NCBI GenBank assembly: GCA_020252645.1
Contig: JADCCN010000002.1
Span: forward strand, 558,001-622,000
Origin: Methylobacterium sp.
GTDB taxonomy: Bacteria > Pseudomonadota > Alphaproteobacteria > Rhizobiales > Beijerinckiaceae
Length of the DNA: 64,000 bases
Direction: 5' to 3'
The notes beneath the pieces are model-generated. The model saw only the letters and a list, made by a program, of their open reading frames with translations. It did no database searches and had not been told where the DNA came from. Position 1 is the first letter of the stretch; each line of letters opens with the position of its first letter. The position numbers and the translations under genes were made by a program. Positions 40,986 to 50,087 of the stretch are shown piece by piece.

Positions 40986-41615
40986 ATGGCCGATGAAGGA
41001 ACAATCCTGCGCGGAATGGAGCGACCTGACGGCTCCGCCGAAGCCGAATTGCACGCGCGGCTGGCAGGCCGGCACATCGTGCTCGTGGGCCTGATGGGCG
41101 CGGGCAAGACCTCTGTCGGCAAGCGGCTGGCCCAATGGCTTCACCTTCCCTTCGTCGACAGCGACCACGCGATCGAGGAATCCGCGAACATGACGATTCC
41201 CGAAATCTTCAAGCTGCGCGGCGAGGCGGAGTTCCGATCGGGCGAGCGGCGGGTGATCGCGCGGCTGCTCGGCGAGCCGCAGCAGGTTATCGCCACCGGC
41301 GGCGGCGCCTATATGGATGCCGAAACGCGGCTGCGCATCCGCGAACGCGGCATCGCCGTGTGGCTCAAGGCCGAGTTGCCGGTGCTGATGCGGCGCGTGC
41401 AGCGCCGGCATGATCGGCCGCTCCTCGCCAATGCCGACCCGGAAGCCACGATGCGTGACCTGATGGCGAAGCGCTATCCGGTCTATGCCGAGGCCGATCT
41501 CTGCATCCCTTCCGACGAGCAGCCCCATGAAGCCATGGTTACCCGCGTGATCGAGGCGCTGACGGCCCATCTCGAACCACCAACGGACAACCCTTCCAAG
41601 GATAACCCCGCGTGA
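40986..41615 (+). CDS. aroK: Shikimate kinase
   Basis: Phosphorylates shikimate in aromatic amino acid synthesis. About 209 residues; Walker A GLMGAGKTS near 35-43, FVDSDHAIEE (Asp binds shikimate), FRSGERRVIARLL and the ATGGGAYM motif. The first 25 residues are a variable extension; TTG at 40974 and ATG at 41016 are alternative starts. Overlaps aroB by four bases. Confidence 0.94.
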   Translation: MADEGTILRGMERPDGSAEAELHARLAGRHIVLVGLMGAGKTSVGKRLAQWLHLPFVDSDHAIEESANMTIPEIFKLRGEAEFRSGERRVIARLLGEPQQVIATGGGAYMDAETRLRIRERGIAVWLKAELPVLMRRVQRRHDRPLLANADPEATMRDLMAKRYPVYAEADLCIPSDEQPHEAMVTRVIEALTAHLEPPTDNPSKDNPA

Positions 41616-42742
41616 GCCTTCCTGTCGAGAATCCGAAGGTGCGGGTCGATCTCGCCGGGCGCAGTTATGACATCCTGATCGGCCGCAACCTCCTTGCCGA
41701 GGCGGGGCGGCATCTTGCGCCGCTGCTCCCGCGCCGGCGGTTTCTGATCGTCACCGATGAGAATGTCGCCGGCCGGCATCTGCCCGTGCTGACGGAAAGC
41801 CTTGCGGCGGCCGGCATTCCGGCGGCAAGCCTCACGCTGCCAGCCGGCGAGAAGACCAAGAGCTGGCCGTTCCTCGAGCAGGTGGTGGAGCGGATCCTGT
41901 CCGAAAAGCTCGAGCGCGGCGATGCCGTCATCGCGCTGGGGGGTGGTGTGATCGGCGATCTCACGGGCTTTGCCTCGGCGATTGCCCGGCGCGGCATGAA
42001 ATTCGTGCAGATCCCCACGACGCTTCTCGCACAATCGGATTCGAGCGTGGGCGGCAAGACGGGCATCAACTCCCCCGCCGGCAAGAACCTGGTCGGGGCC
42101 TTTCATCAGCCGATCCTCGTGTTGTGCGATACCGGCGTGCTGGATACGCTGCCGATCCGGGAGATGCGCGCCGGCTACGCCGAGGTGGTCAAATACGGGC
42201 TGATCGACCGGCCCGACTTCTTCGAATGGCTGGAGGCCGGCGCCTGGCGGGGTTTGTTCTCCGGCGGGCCGGAGCGCGAGGCGGCGGTGCGGGTCGCCTG
42301 CGCCGCGAAAGCGGCGATCGTGGCGCGCGACGAGCACGAAACGGGTGACCGTGCGCTGCTGAACCTCGGGCATACCTTTGGCCACGCGCTGGAGGCGATC
42401 ACGCATTATGATTCCGCTCGCCTCGTGCATGGCGAGGCGGTCGCCATCGGCATGGCCATGGCGCATCGCTTCTCGGTGGTGGCCGGTTTGTGCAGCGGTC
42501 AGGACGCGACGCGCGTCGCGCGTCACCTCGCGGCGGTTGGCTTGCCGACGGAGCTTGCCGCCATTCCCGGCTGGAACGCCACGCCCGATGCGATGATCGG
42601 AGCCATCCGGCAGGACAAGAAGGTGAGCCAGGGCTCGCTCACCTTCATCCTTACGCGCGGCATCGGCCAGAGCTTCATCGCCAGGGGCGTGGAAGAGGCA
42701 CCGATCCGCGCCTTCCTTGAAGCGGAGGGCCGGCGCGGCTGA
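41612..42742 (+). CDS. aroB: 3-dehydroquinate synthase
   Basis: Converts DAHP to 3-dehydroquinate with NAD and a divalent metal. The 376-residue protein has VIALGGGVIGDLTGFASAI (NAD site), QIPTTLLAQSDSSVGGKTGI and the metal ligands in LNLGHTFGHALE and LVHGEAVAIGM. GTG start overlaps the aroK TGA stop. Convergent with ndvA, 9 bases between stops. Confidence 0.96.
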   Translation: MSLPVENPKVRVDLAGRSYDILIGRNLLAEAGRHLAPLLPRRRFLIVTDENVAGRHLPVLTESLAAAGIPAASLTLPAGEKTKSWPFLEQVVERILSEKLERGDAVIALGGGVIGDLTGFASAIARRGMKFVQIPTTLLAQSDSSVGGKTGINSPAGKNLVGAFHQPILVLCDTGVLDTLPIREMRAGYAEVVKYGLIDRPDFFEWLEAGAWRGLFSGGPEREAAVRVACAAKAAIVARDEHETGDRALLNLGHTFGHALEAITHYDSARLVHGEAVAIGMAMAHRFSVVAGLCSGQDATRVARHLAAVGLPTELAAIPGWNATPDAMIGAIRQDKKVSQGSLTFILTRGIGQSFIARGVEEAPIRAFLEAEGRRG

Positions 42743-42751
42743 AGATCCCGG

Positions 42752-44530
42752 TTATTTCGCCGACACGGTTTCGCTGTCGGCTCCGGCCATGAACTGCGCG
42801 CGCGCCAGGGCCGCGAAACGGCCGTTGAGCGCCACGAGCTGGTCGAAAGTGCCCTCTTCGACAATCCGGCCCTTTTCCAGCATCACGATATGGTCGGCAT
42901 TGCGGATGGTCGCGAGGCGATGCGCGATGACGAAGGTCGTGCGGCCCTTCATCACCTCTTCCAGCGCCAGCTGCAGCTTCTGTTCGGTGCCGGCATCGAG
43001 CGCGGAGGTCGCCTCATCGAGAATGAGGATCGGCGGATCCTTCAGCAGGGCGCGCGCGATGGACAGCCGCTGGCGCTCGCCGCCGGACAGCGACCGGCCG
43101 CGCTCGCCGACAATCGTATCGAGGCCGTTCGACTGCCGCTCGATGAATTCGAGCGCCTGCGCGCGCTCCAGGGCGGCCATCATCTCCTCGTTGGACGCAC
43201 CCGAACGGCCGACCTCGAGGTTCTCGCGGATGGTTCGGGCAAAGAGCATCGGCTCCTGGAACACCACCGCGATGTTGCGGCGGAGCGATTGCAGGGTGAA
43301 ATCGCGGATATCCTTCCCGTCGATGCGGATCGCGCCGGATTGCGGGTCGAAGGCGCGATGCAGCAGGCCGAGGGTCGTCGATTTGCCCGAGCCCGTGGAC
43401 CCCACCAGCGCGATGGTCTGGCCCTGCTTCGCGACGAGCGAAAGATCAAGGATCGCCGGGCGCTTCCCATCATAGGAGAAGCTCACGCCGTCGAAGACGA
43501 CTTCGCCGGTCAGGCGGCCGGCATCGGTCGCGTTCGGGCGATCCTGCACCTGCGGAACGGTGTCGATCACCTCGAGGAATTCCTTGAGCTTCGGCGCCTG
43601 CATGAAAAGCTGGTTGATGAAGCCCACAGCGGCCTCGAGCTTGCCGATCAGCAGCGTCGAATAGCCGACGAAGGTCACGATATCGCCGATCGTCGCGAGT
43701 TGGTTGAGATGAAGATAGGTGCCGAGCAGGAAGATGGCCGTCACGGTGATCGTCGAAGAGGCGCGTGTCGCGACCGAAACCAGCGCCCACCAGGCGAGAA
43801 CCGGCAGCTGCGCGGAGAGCAGGCGGTCGATCACCGATCGAAGATGCTGCAACTCGGCCTGCACGCGGGTGAAGCTCTGGATCACCGGGATATTGCCGAT
43901 CGCATCGGAGGTATGCTCGGCAAGTTCCGAATGATAGCCCTCGACACTGTCCTGCATCCGGGCCGTGCGGTTGACGACGATCGCCATCATCACCGCGAAG
44001 AACACCACCAGCACCACCAGCAGCAGGCCAAGCCTCCAGTTGATGAGAAGGGTCAGCGGCAGCAGCACCAGCAGCGCCAACAAAGCCGCGCAATGGTCGC
44101 GCAGGAAGCCGAGCCAAAGCCAGAACATGCCGTTCGCGCCATCCAGCATCACCTTCAGCGTGCGGCCGGAATGGGTGGAGGTGTGGTAGGAGAGCGGCAG
44201 CGTCAGCACGTGTTCGAAGTAATCCGCCATCATCTGCAGGCGCTGGCGATGCGAGAGCCGGTCGGCATGCATCGCGATGAGCACGCCCGCCCCGATGGTG
44301 AAGAGCCCGAAGACGAGCCAGGCGCCGATGAGCGGAAAGAGCTGGTCGACCATCGGCTTCCCGCTCGCTCCTTGCGCGGCGGTGAGCACGTTGATGATCT
44401 GCCCGAAGAGCCAGGGCTCCACGAATTGCGCGACGGCGAGCAGGAGATTCGCGAGCACCAGCAGCAACGCCAGACGGATTTCCGGCCCAAGCTGGAGCAG
44501 AACCCGGATGTAGAGCCTTGCGAGCGCCAT
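42752..44530 (-). CDS. ndvA: Cyclic beta-1,2-glucan ABC exporter NdvA/ChvA
   Basis: A 592-residue fused ABC exporter: six-span membrane domain (about 20-310) starting with [19 protein letters not shown] and [20 protein letters not shown], as in NdvA, then the ATPase with Walker [10 protein letters not shown], signature [10 protein letters not shown] and Walker [13 protein letters not shown]. NdvA exports cyclic glucans important for osmotic adaptation and, in symbionts or pathogens, host interaction. No glucan synthase gene (ndvB) is in this window. Confidence 0.88.
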   Translation of the reverse strand: MALARLYIRVLLQLGPEIRLALLLVLANLLLAVAQFVEPWLFGQIINVLTAAQGASGKPMVDQLFPLIGAWLVFGLFTIGAGVLIAMHADRLSHRQRLQMMADYFEHVLTLPLSYHTSTHSGRTLKVMLDGANGMFWLWLGFLRDHCAALLALLVLLPLTLLINWRLGLLLVVLVVFFAVMMAIVVNRTARMQDSVEGYHSELAEHTSDAIGNIPVIQSFTRVQAELQHLRSVIDRLLSAQLPVLAWWALVSVATRASSTITVTAIFLLGTYLHLNQLATIGDIVTFVGYSTLLIGKLEAAVGFINQLFMQAPKLKEFLEVIDTVPQVQDRPNATDAGRLTGEVVFDGVSFSYDGKRPAILDLSLVAKQGQTIALVGSTGSGKSTTLGLLHRAFDPQSGAIRIDGKDIRDFTLQSLRRNIAVVFQEPMLFARTIRENLEVGRSGASNEEMMAALERAQALEFIERQSNGLDTIVGERGRSLSGGERQRLSIARALLKDPPILILDEATSALDAGTEQKLQLALEEVMKGRTTFVIAHRLATIRNADHIVMLEKGRIVEEGTFDQLVALNGRFAALARAQFMAGADSETVSAK

Positions 44531-44721
44531 GCGCGTCTCACCTTTCGAGAATGCCGGTTTATCGCGCCGGCCTTATCGCCAAGTGCCGATGAACGCCACG
44601 TGAGCAGGAAAATGTTTAACGCTTAACCGTTCCTTTAACTCGTTTGCCCTAAACTGCCCCCCGACCAAGAAGCCACCCGCGAAGCCGGGCCGGCACGGAT
44701 GCGCGTTACGAGGACGGCGAG

Positions 44722-45498
44722 ATGGATATCGCAACCGCAATCGGGCTATTTACGGGAAGCCTGACCATCATCGTGCTCGTGTTGATGGATGGCAGCTTCG
44801 GAATCTACCTGGACAAGCACGCCTTCATCGTCATCTTCGGCGGTGCCATCTCGGCCACGCTCATTCGCTATCCCATGTCGATGATGCTGCACGGCTTGCC
44901 CATGGGTCTTCGGTTCGCTTTCCAGATGCGCAAGCTCGATCCGCGCGGATTGATCGAGGAAATCACCAAGATCGCCGAGATCATGCGCAAATCCGGCCCG
45001 ATGTCGCTTGAAACCTATCAGGTCGATGATGCGTTCCTGGCCCAGGGCATCCGCTACGTGGTCGATGGTTACGACGCGGATTTCATCAAGTCCACGATGG
45101 AACAGGATCGCGACACCTTCCTCATGCATCTCGACGAGGGCCAGAAGATCTACCGCGCCATCGGCGACTGTGCCCCGGCCTGGGGCATGATCGGCACGCT
45201 GCTCGGCATGGTGAACATGTTCGCGAACATGGAGGACCCCTCCAAGCTCGGCCCCTTCATGGCCGTCGCGCTGCTGGCAACCCTCTACGGAGCGGTGGTG
45301 GCGAACCTCTTCTGCCTGCCCATCGCCGACAAGCTGCACGTGAAGCTCGAGGAGGAGGATGTCTCGCGCAGCCTCATCATCGATGGCGTGCTGCAGATCC
45401 GCCAGGCCAAGAGCCCCTCGATCATCCGCGAAATGCTGATTTCCTACCTGCCCGACCATCACAAGGTGCAGTTCCTCGAAGCAGAAGCAGCGGCCTGA
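44722..45498 (+). CDS. motA: MotA/PomA-type proton channel subunit
   Basis: A 258-residue protein with four spans; the third begins at the conserved proline P152 in GDCAPAWGMIGTLLGMV, and ALLATLYGAVVANLFCLPIAD is span four. A large cytoplasmic loop (60-145) would carry the rotor-contacting residues. This is the MotA/PomA stator type rather than TolQ/ExbB, judged by the long loop and the partner gene. It is followed 27 bases on by motB. No other flagellar gene is nearby. Confidence 0.85.
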   Translation: MDIATAIGLFTGSLTIIVLVLMDGSFGIYLDKHAFIVIFGGAISATLIRYPMSMMLHGLPMGLRFAFQMRKLDPRGLIEEITKIAEIMRKSGPMSLETYQVDDAFLAQGIRYVVDGYDADFIKSTMEQDRDTFLMHLDEGQKIYRAIGDCAPAWGMIGTLLGMVNMFANMEDPSKLGPFMAVALLATLYGAVVANLFCLPIADKLHVKLEEEDVSRSLIIDGVLQIRQAKSPSIIREMLISYLPDHHKVQFLEAEAAA

Positions 45499-45525
45499 CG
45501 CATCAGTCGAGTTGAGGAGGCGATC

Positions 45526-46356
45526 ATGCCGCGTAAACGAGGTGGAGGCGGGCATGCCGGCGGCGGTCACGGCTGGTTCGTGACCTTCGCAGACCTGATG
45601 GCTTTGATGATGAGCTTCTTCGTGATGCTCGTTGCCTTTTCCACGCCCAACCAGAAGAAGATGCAGGTGGTCGCGGGCTCCATGCGCGAGGCGTTCGGCA
45701 TCCAGGCGCATTCCCGCCAGAATGCCGTGATCGAGGCCGATGGCGTGCCGACCCGTTCGGCGCTGAAGAATGTCACCAAGACCACCCCGGATTATGCCTC
45801 CGACCAGACGACCCCGCTGACGCATATCCAGCGCGACACGATGGGCAGCGGCACCTTCTATTCCGATCGCGGCTTCACCACCGCCGCCGCCTCGCTGCGC
45901 CAGGCCTTGCAGGAACTGCCGGAACTGACCGAAGTGTCGCGCAACGTCATCGTCGAGGAGACGAAAGAGGGCCTCCACATCCAGATCACCGATCAGGAAG
46001 GGCGCTCGATGTTCGCGGAAGGGTCGGCCTGGCCCTATGAGCGAATGCGCAAGACCATTGCCGGCATCGCCCCCACCCTGCGCCGCATGCCGAACCGCCT
46101 GCGCGTCACCGGCCATACCAGCTCCGGCCGGGGCGAGGGCCGCGATCGCAGCGAGTTCTGGCGCCTCTCCAGCGAGCGTGCGCTGGGCGTGCGCGACCTG
46201 CTCTCGAATAACGGAATCCCCGATGAGCGCTTCGAATCGGTCATCGGCAAGGCCGATACCGAGCCGCTTTTCCCGGACGATCCCTATATCGCGCCGAACC
46301 GTCGCATTTCGATTCTCGTCGTGCGCGAGGAACCGCCGCTGCCTCCGGCCCGCTGA
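45526..46356 (+). CDS. motB: MotB/OmpA-domain stator subunit
   Basis: A 276-residue protein: short cytoplasmic Gly/His-rich N-terminus, one span with the proton-carrying Asp D23 in WFVTFADLMALMMSFFVML, a plug region, and a C-terminal OmpA-like peptidoglycan-binding domain (NRLRVTGHTSS...SSERALGVRDLL...IGKADTEPLFP..NRRISILV). It pairs with MotA to form the ion-driven stator. Its stop directly abuts the mscS stop on the other strand. Confidence 0.88.
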   Translation: MPRKRGGGGHAGGGHGWFVTFADLMALMMSFFVMLVAFSTPNQKKMQVVAGSMREAFGIQAHSRQNAVIEADGVPTRSALKNVTKTTPDYASDQTTPLTHIQRDTMGSGTFYSDRGFTTAAASLRQALQELPELTEVSRNVIVEETKEGLHIQITDQEGRSMFAEGSAWPYERMRKTIAGIAPTLRRMPNRLRVTGHTSSGRGEGRDRSEFWRLSSERALGVRDLLSNNGIPDERFESVIGKADTEPLFPDDPYIAPNRRISILVVREEPPLPPAR

Positions 46357-48804
46357 TCAGCCATCGCGCTCGTCATCCTGGCGAGGCAGGCCGCGCGGAG
46401 CGACCATCGGCGGGAGGCTGGTGATTTCCAGCTTGCGGGTGGGTGCCGAGAGCAGCACGCCGGCCTGCTGCAGGCGGCGATAGATGTCGAAAAGCAGGTC
46501 CGACCGGGTCGTGGCCATCGAATCGACATCGGTGAAGCAGCGCAACTCGAAATCGAGCCCGTTCTCGCCGAGATTCTTGAAGATCACCATCGGCTTCGGC
46601 TCGCTCATCACCTCGAGATGCGCGAGCGCCGCATCCATCAGGAGCTTCTGCACCTGCGCCGGGTCGGCACTATAGTCGACGCCCACCGGAATGACGATCC
46701 GGGCCGTGCGGTCGGAATGCACCCAGTTCTTCACGCGGCCCGAGATGAACTCCGAATTGGGGATGATGACGCTCGCGCGGTCGAAGGTGAGAATCTCGGT
46801 CGAGCGCACGTCGATGCGCTTCACCGTCCCCTGTTCGTCACCCACCACGATCCAGTCGCCCACCCGGATCGGCCGCTCCCAGAGCAGGATGAGGCCGGAA
46901 ATGAAATTCTCCACGATGGATTTCAGCCCGAAACCGATACCCACCGAGAGGGCACCTGCCACGATGGTGATCTTGTCGATGGAAAGCCCGAGCTGGGACA
47001 GCGCAACCATCGCCGCGATGACGATGCCGACATAGCCAAGGATGGTGCGGATGGAATTCTGCAGGCCGGGGTCCAGCGTCGTGCGCGGCAGGTAATGGGT
47101 GTCGAGCCAGTTCTGCACCGCGCGCGTCGCGCCATAGCCGAGGGTGAACAGCAGGATCGCGACCGCGATGGTTGAAAGCGAGATCGTGACGCCTCCGACC
47201 TGGAAACCGAAGAAGGCGGCGCGGATATTGTAGAGGAAGGATTGCGAATCCACGCCCCACGGGGCCAGCAGCAGCATGCCGAAGGCGACGAACAGCACGA
47301 GGCGCAGCAGGCCTGAAGCCAGCACGCTCGCCTGATCAAGCGAGGAGGCCGCCATGCCCGTCGCCTCGCGCACGCGACGGCCAAGGAAGCCATTGGCCGA
47401 AAGGCCGGTGCTGATGATCTCCTCGATGATCACGAGCAGCAGCATGGCCGCCAGCACGAGCGTGATGATCCAGGTGAGCTGCGTCACGAGGAAGGTCGCG
47501 AGCGGCACGAAGCCGAGCAACGCCGCGCCGAGAACGATCAACGCCACGGCCCAGCCGAAAATGCGCAGGGGCAGCATGGGCTGGTTCTGCTCGACCGGGC
47601 GTTCGCGCTGGACCTGCGCATCGGGGCGCTGCCCGAAAGCCCGGCGCAGACCGCTCATCATCGTGAGGCTGACCAGGATGGCGAAGACGCCGCGCATCGC
47701 AACGGTGAGCGGGAAGGAGGCAACAATCGCCGCCAGGATGGCATCCACCACACGGCCGATGACCACGATGATCGCGATGTTGACGATGCTGCCGGCGAAA
47801 GCGCTGGCCCGCTCGTCCGAGAGCTCCACCATCCGCCAGTCGGGCCGCCCCGGTGCCAGCACCGCTCGGGTAAGCCCGCGCAGGAAGGTGATGAAGATCA
47901 GCCCGTAGATCATGGCATCGGCCACCTGGGCGGTCCGCCCGGGCAGAAGCTCGAACCGATCGAGCAGCAGGTCGAGCAGCAGCAGAAGGCCGCCGTGCAC
48001 GATGGTGGCCAGAGCCACGCGCCGCAATGCGCGGAGGATCTTCTGGATCGGCAGGCGCGCGCCGCCATCAATCACCACGACCCGCAGGAAGGAACCGGTT
48101 TCCACCCAGCCTCTCGCGCGCGGCAGAAAGAAGACCATCCCGCCCGCCATCATCGCGAGCACGAAGGCCTCATACCATTCGAGATTGGCAAGGATGGCCG
48201 AGGCCCATTGCTGGCCAAGGAAATGCAGCGCCGCGGCATCGGCCGGGAGGGCTCTGGCGACATCCAGCCACAGCCAGGGGCTGGCCACCGCCGAATGCTG
48301 GGCAAGGATCTCGCGGGTGAAATTCTGTCGGCGGCGATCCGCGATGGTCTGCGCGGTATGCTCGATGCGAAGCGCGAGCGCGCGGGCGCTGCGGAGCGTT
48401 TCGTCCGCCTCCTTCCAAAGTCGGCTCTGCTCGGCCCGGTCGAGGGCCACTTCCGGGCTTTCGGTCTGGCCCTTGGCGGCATCGGGCGCCGGGCCGAGAT
48501 GCTGGAGCCGCGCCTTGATTTCATCGGCGGCCGGTTGCTCCTTCGCAATCACGCCTTCGAGGCTGTGCGCCAGCGGCACGAGCCTCTGCCGGAGATCGGC
48601 GAGGCGACGGTCGTCCAGCGCATCCCGCTGGAAGGCCGCCTCCACCTGCTGGAGTTCCAGGCGCGTGGTTTCAAGCACGCTGCGCGAGCTGACGGGAGCC
48701 GGATTCTGCGCCAGCCCGATGCCGGAAAGGCAAAGCCCGAGAAGCCCCGCAGCGAGCCAGGCCCGCAAGAAAGACTTGATCCGCAGCATCGTGTTCGTCT
48801 CCAT
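46357..48804 (-). CDS. Large MscS-family mechanosensitive channel (DUF3772)
   Basis: About 815 residues: signal peptide (AWLAAGLLGLCLSGIGLAQ), a helical periplasmic DUF3772-like region with coiled segments to about 200, some ten membrane spans, then the MscS pore helix with GALSVGIGFGLKSIVENFISG and the cytoplasmic beta domain WERPIRVGDWIVVGDEQGTVKRIDVRST. It should release osmolytes on hypo-osmotic shock. Start near 48804 (ATG; 48789 alternative). A gap of 163 bases separates it from the peptide gene. Confidence 0.9.
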   Translation of the reverse strand: METNTMLRIKSFLRAWLAAGLLGLCLSGIGLAQNPAPVSSRSVLETTRLELQQVEAAFQRDALDDRRLADLRQRLVPLAHSLEGVIAKEQPAADEIKARLQHLGPAPDAAKGQTESPEVALDRAEQSRLWKEADETLRSARALALRIEHTAQTIADRRRQNFTREILAQHSAVASPWLWLDVARALPADAAALHFLGQQWASAILANLEWYEAFVLAMMAGGMVFFLPRARGWVETGSFLRVVVIDGGARLPIQKILRALRRVALATIVHGGLLLLLDLLLDRFELLPGRTAQVADAMIYGLIFITFLRGLTRAVLAPGRPDWRMVELSDERASAFAGSIVNIAIIVVIGRVVDAILAAIVASFPLTVAMRGVFAILVSLTMMSGLRRAFGQRPDAQVQRERPVEQNQPMLPLRIFGWAVALIVLGAALLGFVPLATFLVTQLTWIITLVLAAMLLLVIIEEIISTGLSANGFLGRRVREATGMAASSLDQASVLASGLLRLVLFVAFGMLLLAPWGVDSQSFLYNIRAAFFGFQVGGVTISLSTIAVAILLFTLGYGATRAVQNWLDTHYLPRTTLDPGLQNSIRTILGYVGIVIAAMVALSQLGLSIDKITIVAGALSVGIGFGLKSIVENFISGLILLWERPIRVGDWIVVGDEQGTVKRIDVRSTEILTFDRASVIIPNSEFISGRVKNWVHSDRTARIVIPVGVDYSADPAQVQKLLMDAALAHLEVMSEPKPMVIFKNLGENGLDFELRCFTDVDSMATTRSDLLFDIYRRLQQAGVLLSAPTRKLEITSLPPMVAPRGLPRQDDERDG

Positions 48805-48967
48805 CCGCATCCTGATCCGCCCCGGCAAAACCGCTCGAATCAGGCGTGAGGATGGCAGAATGCTGCCCGGCTGTCCGCCAGGGACAACGGGTCAGCCTGC
48901 AGCTTCCGAGGAGAAACGGCGCTGGAACGCAAAAAGGCGCGCCCCCTACAGGCCGACATGCGGAATC

Positions 48968-49246
48968 TCAGGGTTGAGGACCCGATAAGCCGATGTCACC
49001 GCCGGACATGCCGTTGTCGCCGCCGGATATGCCGACGCCGTCGCCGTAGCTGATACCCTCACAGCCACATCCACAGGTTGCTCCGGTGCCGCAGCCGCAG
49101 CCAGATGTACCGCAGCTTGCGCTGCTGCAGCCGCAGCCGCACTCCGCCGCGTTCATCGCCGCGACCGCTTCCGTCATGCGACCCATGACCGCCTGAACGG
49201 CAGCGTCCTCGATCCGGATCGAAACCCGGGTTACCGCAAATGTCAT
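48968..49246 (-). CDS. Cysteine- and glycine-rich small peptide (possible modified or exported peptide precursor)
   Basis: A 92-residue protein in three parts. Residues 1-35 are a helical, Cys-free region (MTFAVTRVSIRIEDAAVQAV...NAAE) that would suit a leader. Residues 36-62 hold nine cysteines at 36, 38, 40, 45, 50, 52, 58, 60 and 62, spaced mainly as CGC with Ser/Thr/Gly between. Residues 66-90 are a repeat of the unit SGGDxG plus a hydrophobic residue. GGGG and AAGGG precede the ATG and a promoter fits at 49282-49309, so it is likely a real gene. I do not recognise the family. A RiPP-type precursor or a metal-binding peptide are both possible; no YcaO, radical-SAM or MNIO enzyme is adjacent. 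Confidence 0.7.
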   Translation of the reverse strand: MTFAVTRVSIRIEDAAVQAVMGRMTEAVAAMNAAECGCGCSSASCGTSGCGCGTGATCGCGCEGISYGDGVGISGGDNGMSGGDIGLSGPQP

Positions 49247-49281
49247 CGCCCTTACCCCTGTTTTGTTGCAATAAAACCACG

Positions 49282-49309
49282 ATGATGTTTAAAATGGTTA
49301 ACAGGTCAA
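49282..49309 (-). promoter_or_regulatory. Predicted promoter of the Cys-rich peptide gene
   Basis: Minus-strand TTGACC (49309-49304), 16-base spacer, CATCAT (49287-49282), 36 bases from the ATG. A perfect TTGACA on the plus strand at 49334-49339 may be the -35 of the divergent operon, though its -10 is poor. The whole 49247-49447 gap is strikingly AT-rich for this genome. Confidence 0.45.
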
Positions 49310-49394
49310 GAGAAAAAGTTAAAATTTCATGTCTTGACAGGAAAATCGGATTCATGAGAATTTTCAGGATAAGTTTCTGGGGTGGCGCTCGCAG

Positions 49395-49419
49395 CAATCC
49401 TGTCTTGAAGACAGGATTG
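49395..49419. promoter_or_regulatory. Perfect 25-bp palindrome before the GRDP-like gene
   Basis: CAATCCTGTCTT and AAGACAGGATTG are exact complements around a single central G. It ends 28 bases before the ATG at 49448. Such a symmetrical site with almost no loop fits a dimeric repressor operator better than an RNA hairpin, but both are possible. Confidence 0.55.
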
Positions 49420-49447
49420 AAGCGCTGGTTTTCGGAGAATTTATCCG

Positions 49448-50077
49448 ATGAGTGGTGTTTCAGAACAGTCAAACGACTCTCTTTTGTTTGAGAGGTTCTT
49501 TTCGCCGAACCTCTACACGTATTTCCGCGTCAAGCGGCCCGAGATCGACGCCAACGAGATGCGCATCCGGCTCACCGAACTTTTGAAGTTCCTGATCCTC
49601 TCCCATGAGTTTCCGGGAAATATTCTTTTCGGCGAGGAGCTGGATGATCTTTGGCATCTCTGGATTATGCAGACGCGCGAATATGAAAAACTGTGCTGCT
49701 CCTTGCCGAGCGGACGGTTTATTCATCATGATTCCAGGGATCAGCCCTCCGATAACCTGTCCTGGGCGGAGGTGGAGAACCTTGTCGCCCGCATGATTGC
49801 CGACAAGAAGGCGAAGGGCGTGGCGCTGGCGGGCGCCGATCTCAGCCCGCAAAGGCTGCAGGAGAATGCGGAGAGGCTCCTTTCATTCTTTGCGAGCTAC
49901 ATCGAGAACTTCGGCGAAATTCGACCCGAAGTTGTTTCTTGCTGGCCGCCACTTCCACGTCTCATGCTAAGGATGGGCTGGAGCACGGATGACCTGAACG
50001 CGTTCCTGACCCGGCATTCCGTGGCCGGTTCACCCCCGCCTGGCCGCCCGCCCGTTCGGCACGCTGTCCCGGCCTGA
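49448..50077 (+). CDS. GRDP-like (glycine-rich domain-containing protein-like) protein with WH...HH motif
   Basis: A 209-residue soluble protein. LDDLWHLWIMQTREYEKLC (about 66-83) followed by FIHHD (91-95) matches the pattern DxxWHxxIxxTxxY...FxHH of bacterial proteins related to plant GRDP (DUF1399); W69, H70, H93 and H94 are the conserved, possibly metal-binding residues. The C-terminal half is helical with a Pro/Arg-rich end. Biochemical activity of the family is not known to me. It is 10 bases upstream of the permease gene, in one operon, and divergent from the Cys-rich peptide gene. Its composition is AT-richer at the 5' end. Confidence 0.7.
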   Translation: MSGVSEQSNDSLLFERFFSPNLYTYFRVKRPEIDANEMRIRLTELLKFLILSHEFPGNILFGEELDDLWHLWIMQTREYEKLCCSLPSGRFIHHDSRDQPSDNLSWAEVENLVARMIADKKAKGVALAGADLSPQRLQENAERLLSFFASYIENFGEIRPEVVSCWPPLPRLMLRMGWSTDDLNAFLTRHSVAGSPPPGRPPVRHAVPA

Positions 50078-50087
50078 GGGCGCCGCC

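Noticed and set aside
44722-46356. TolQR or ExbBD pair
   Set aside because: The channel protein has the long MotA cytoplasmic loop and the partner has an OmpA-like domain with a MotB-type span, not a TolR fold.
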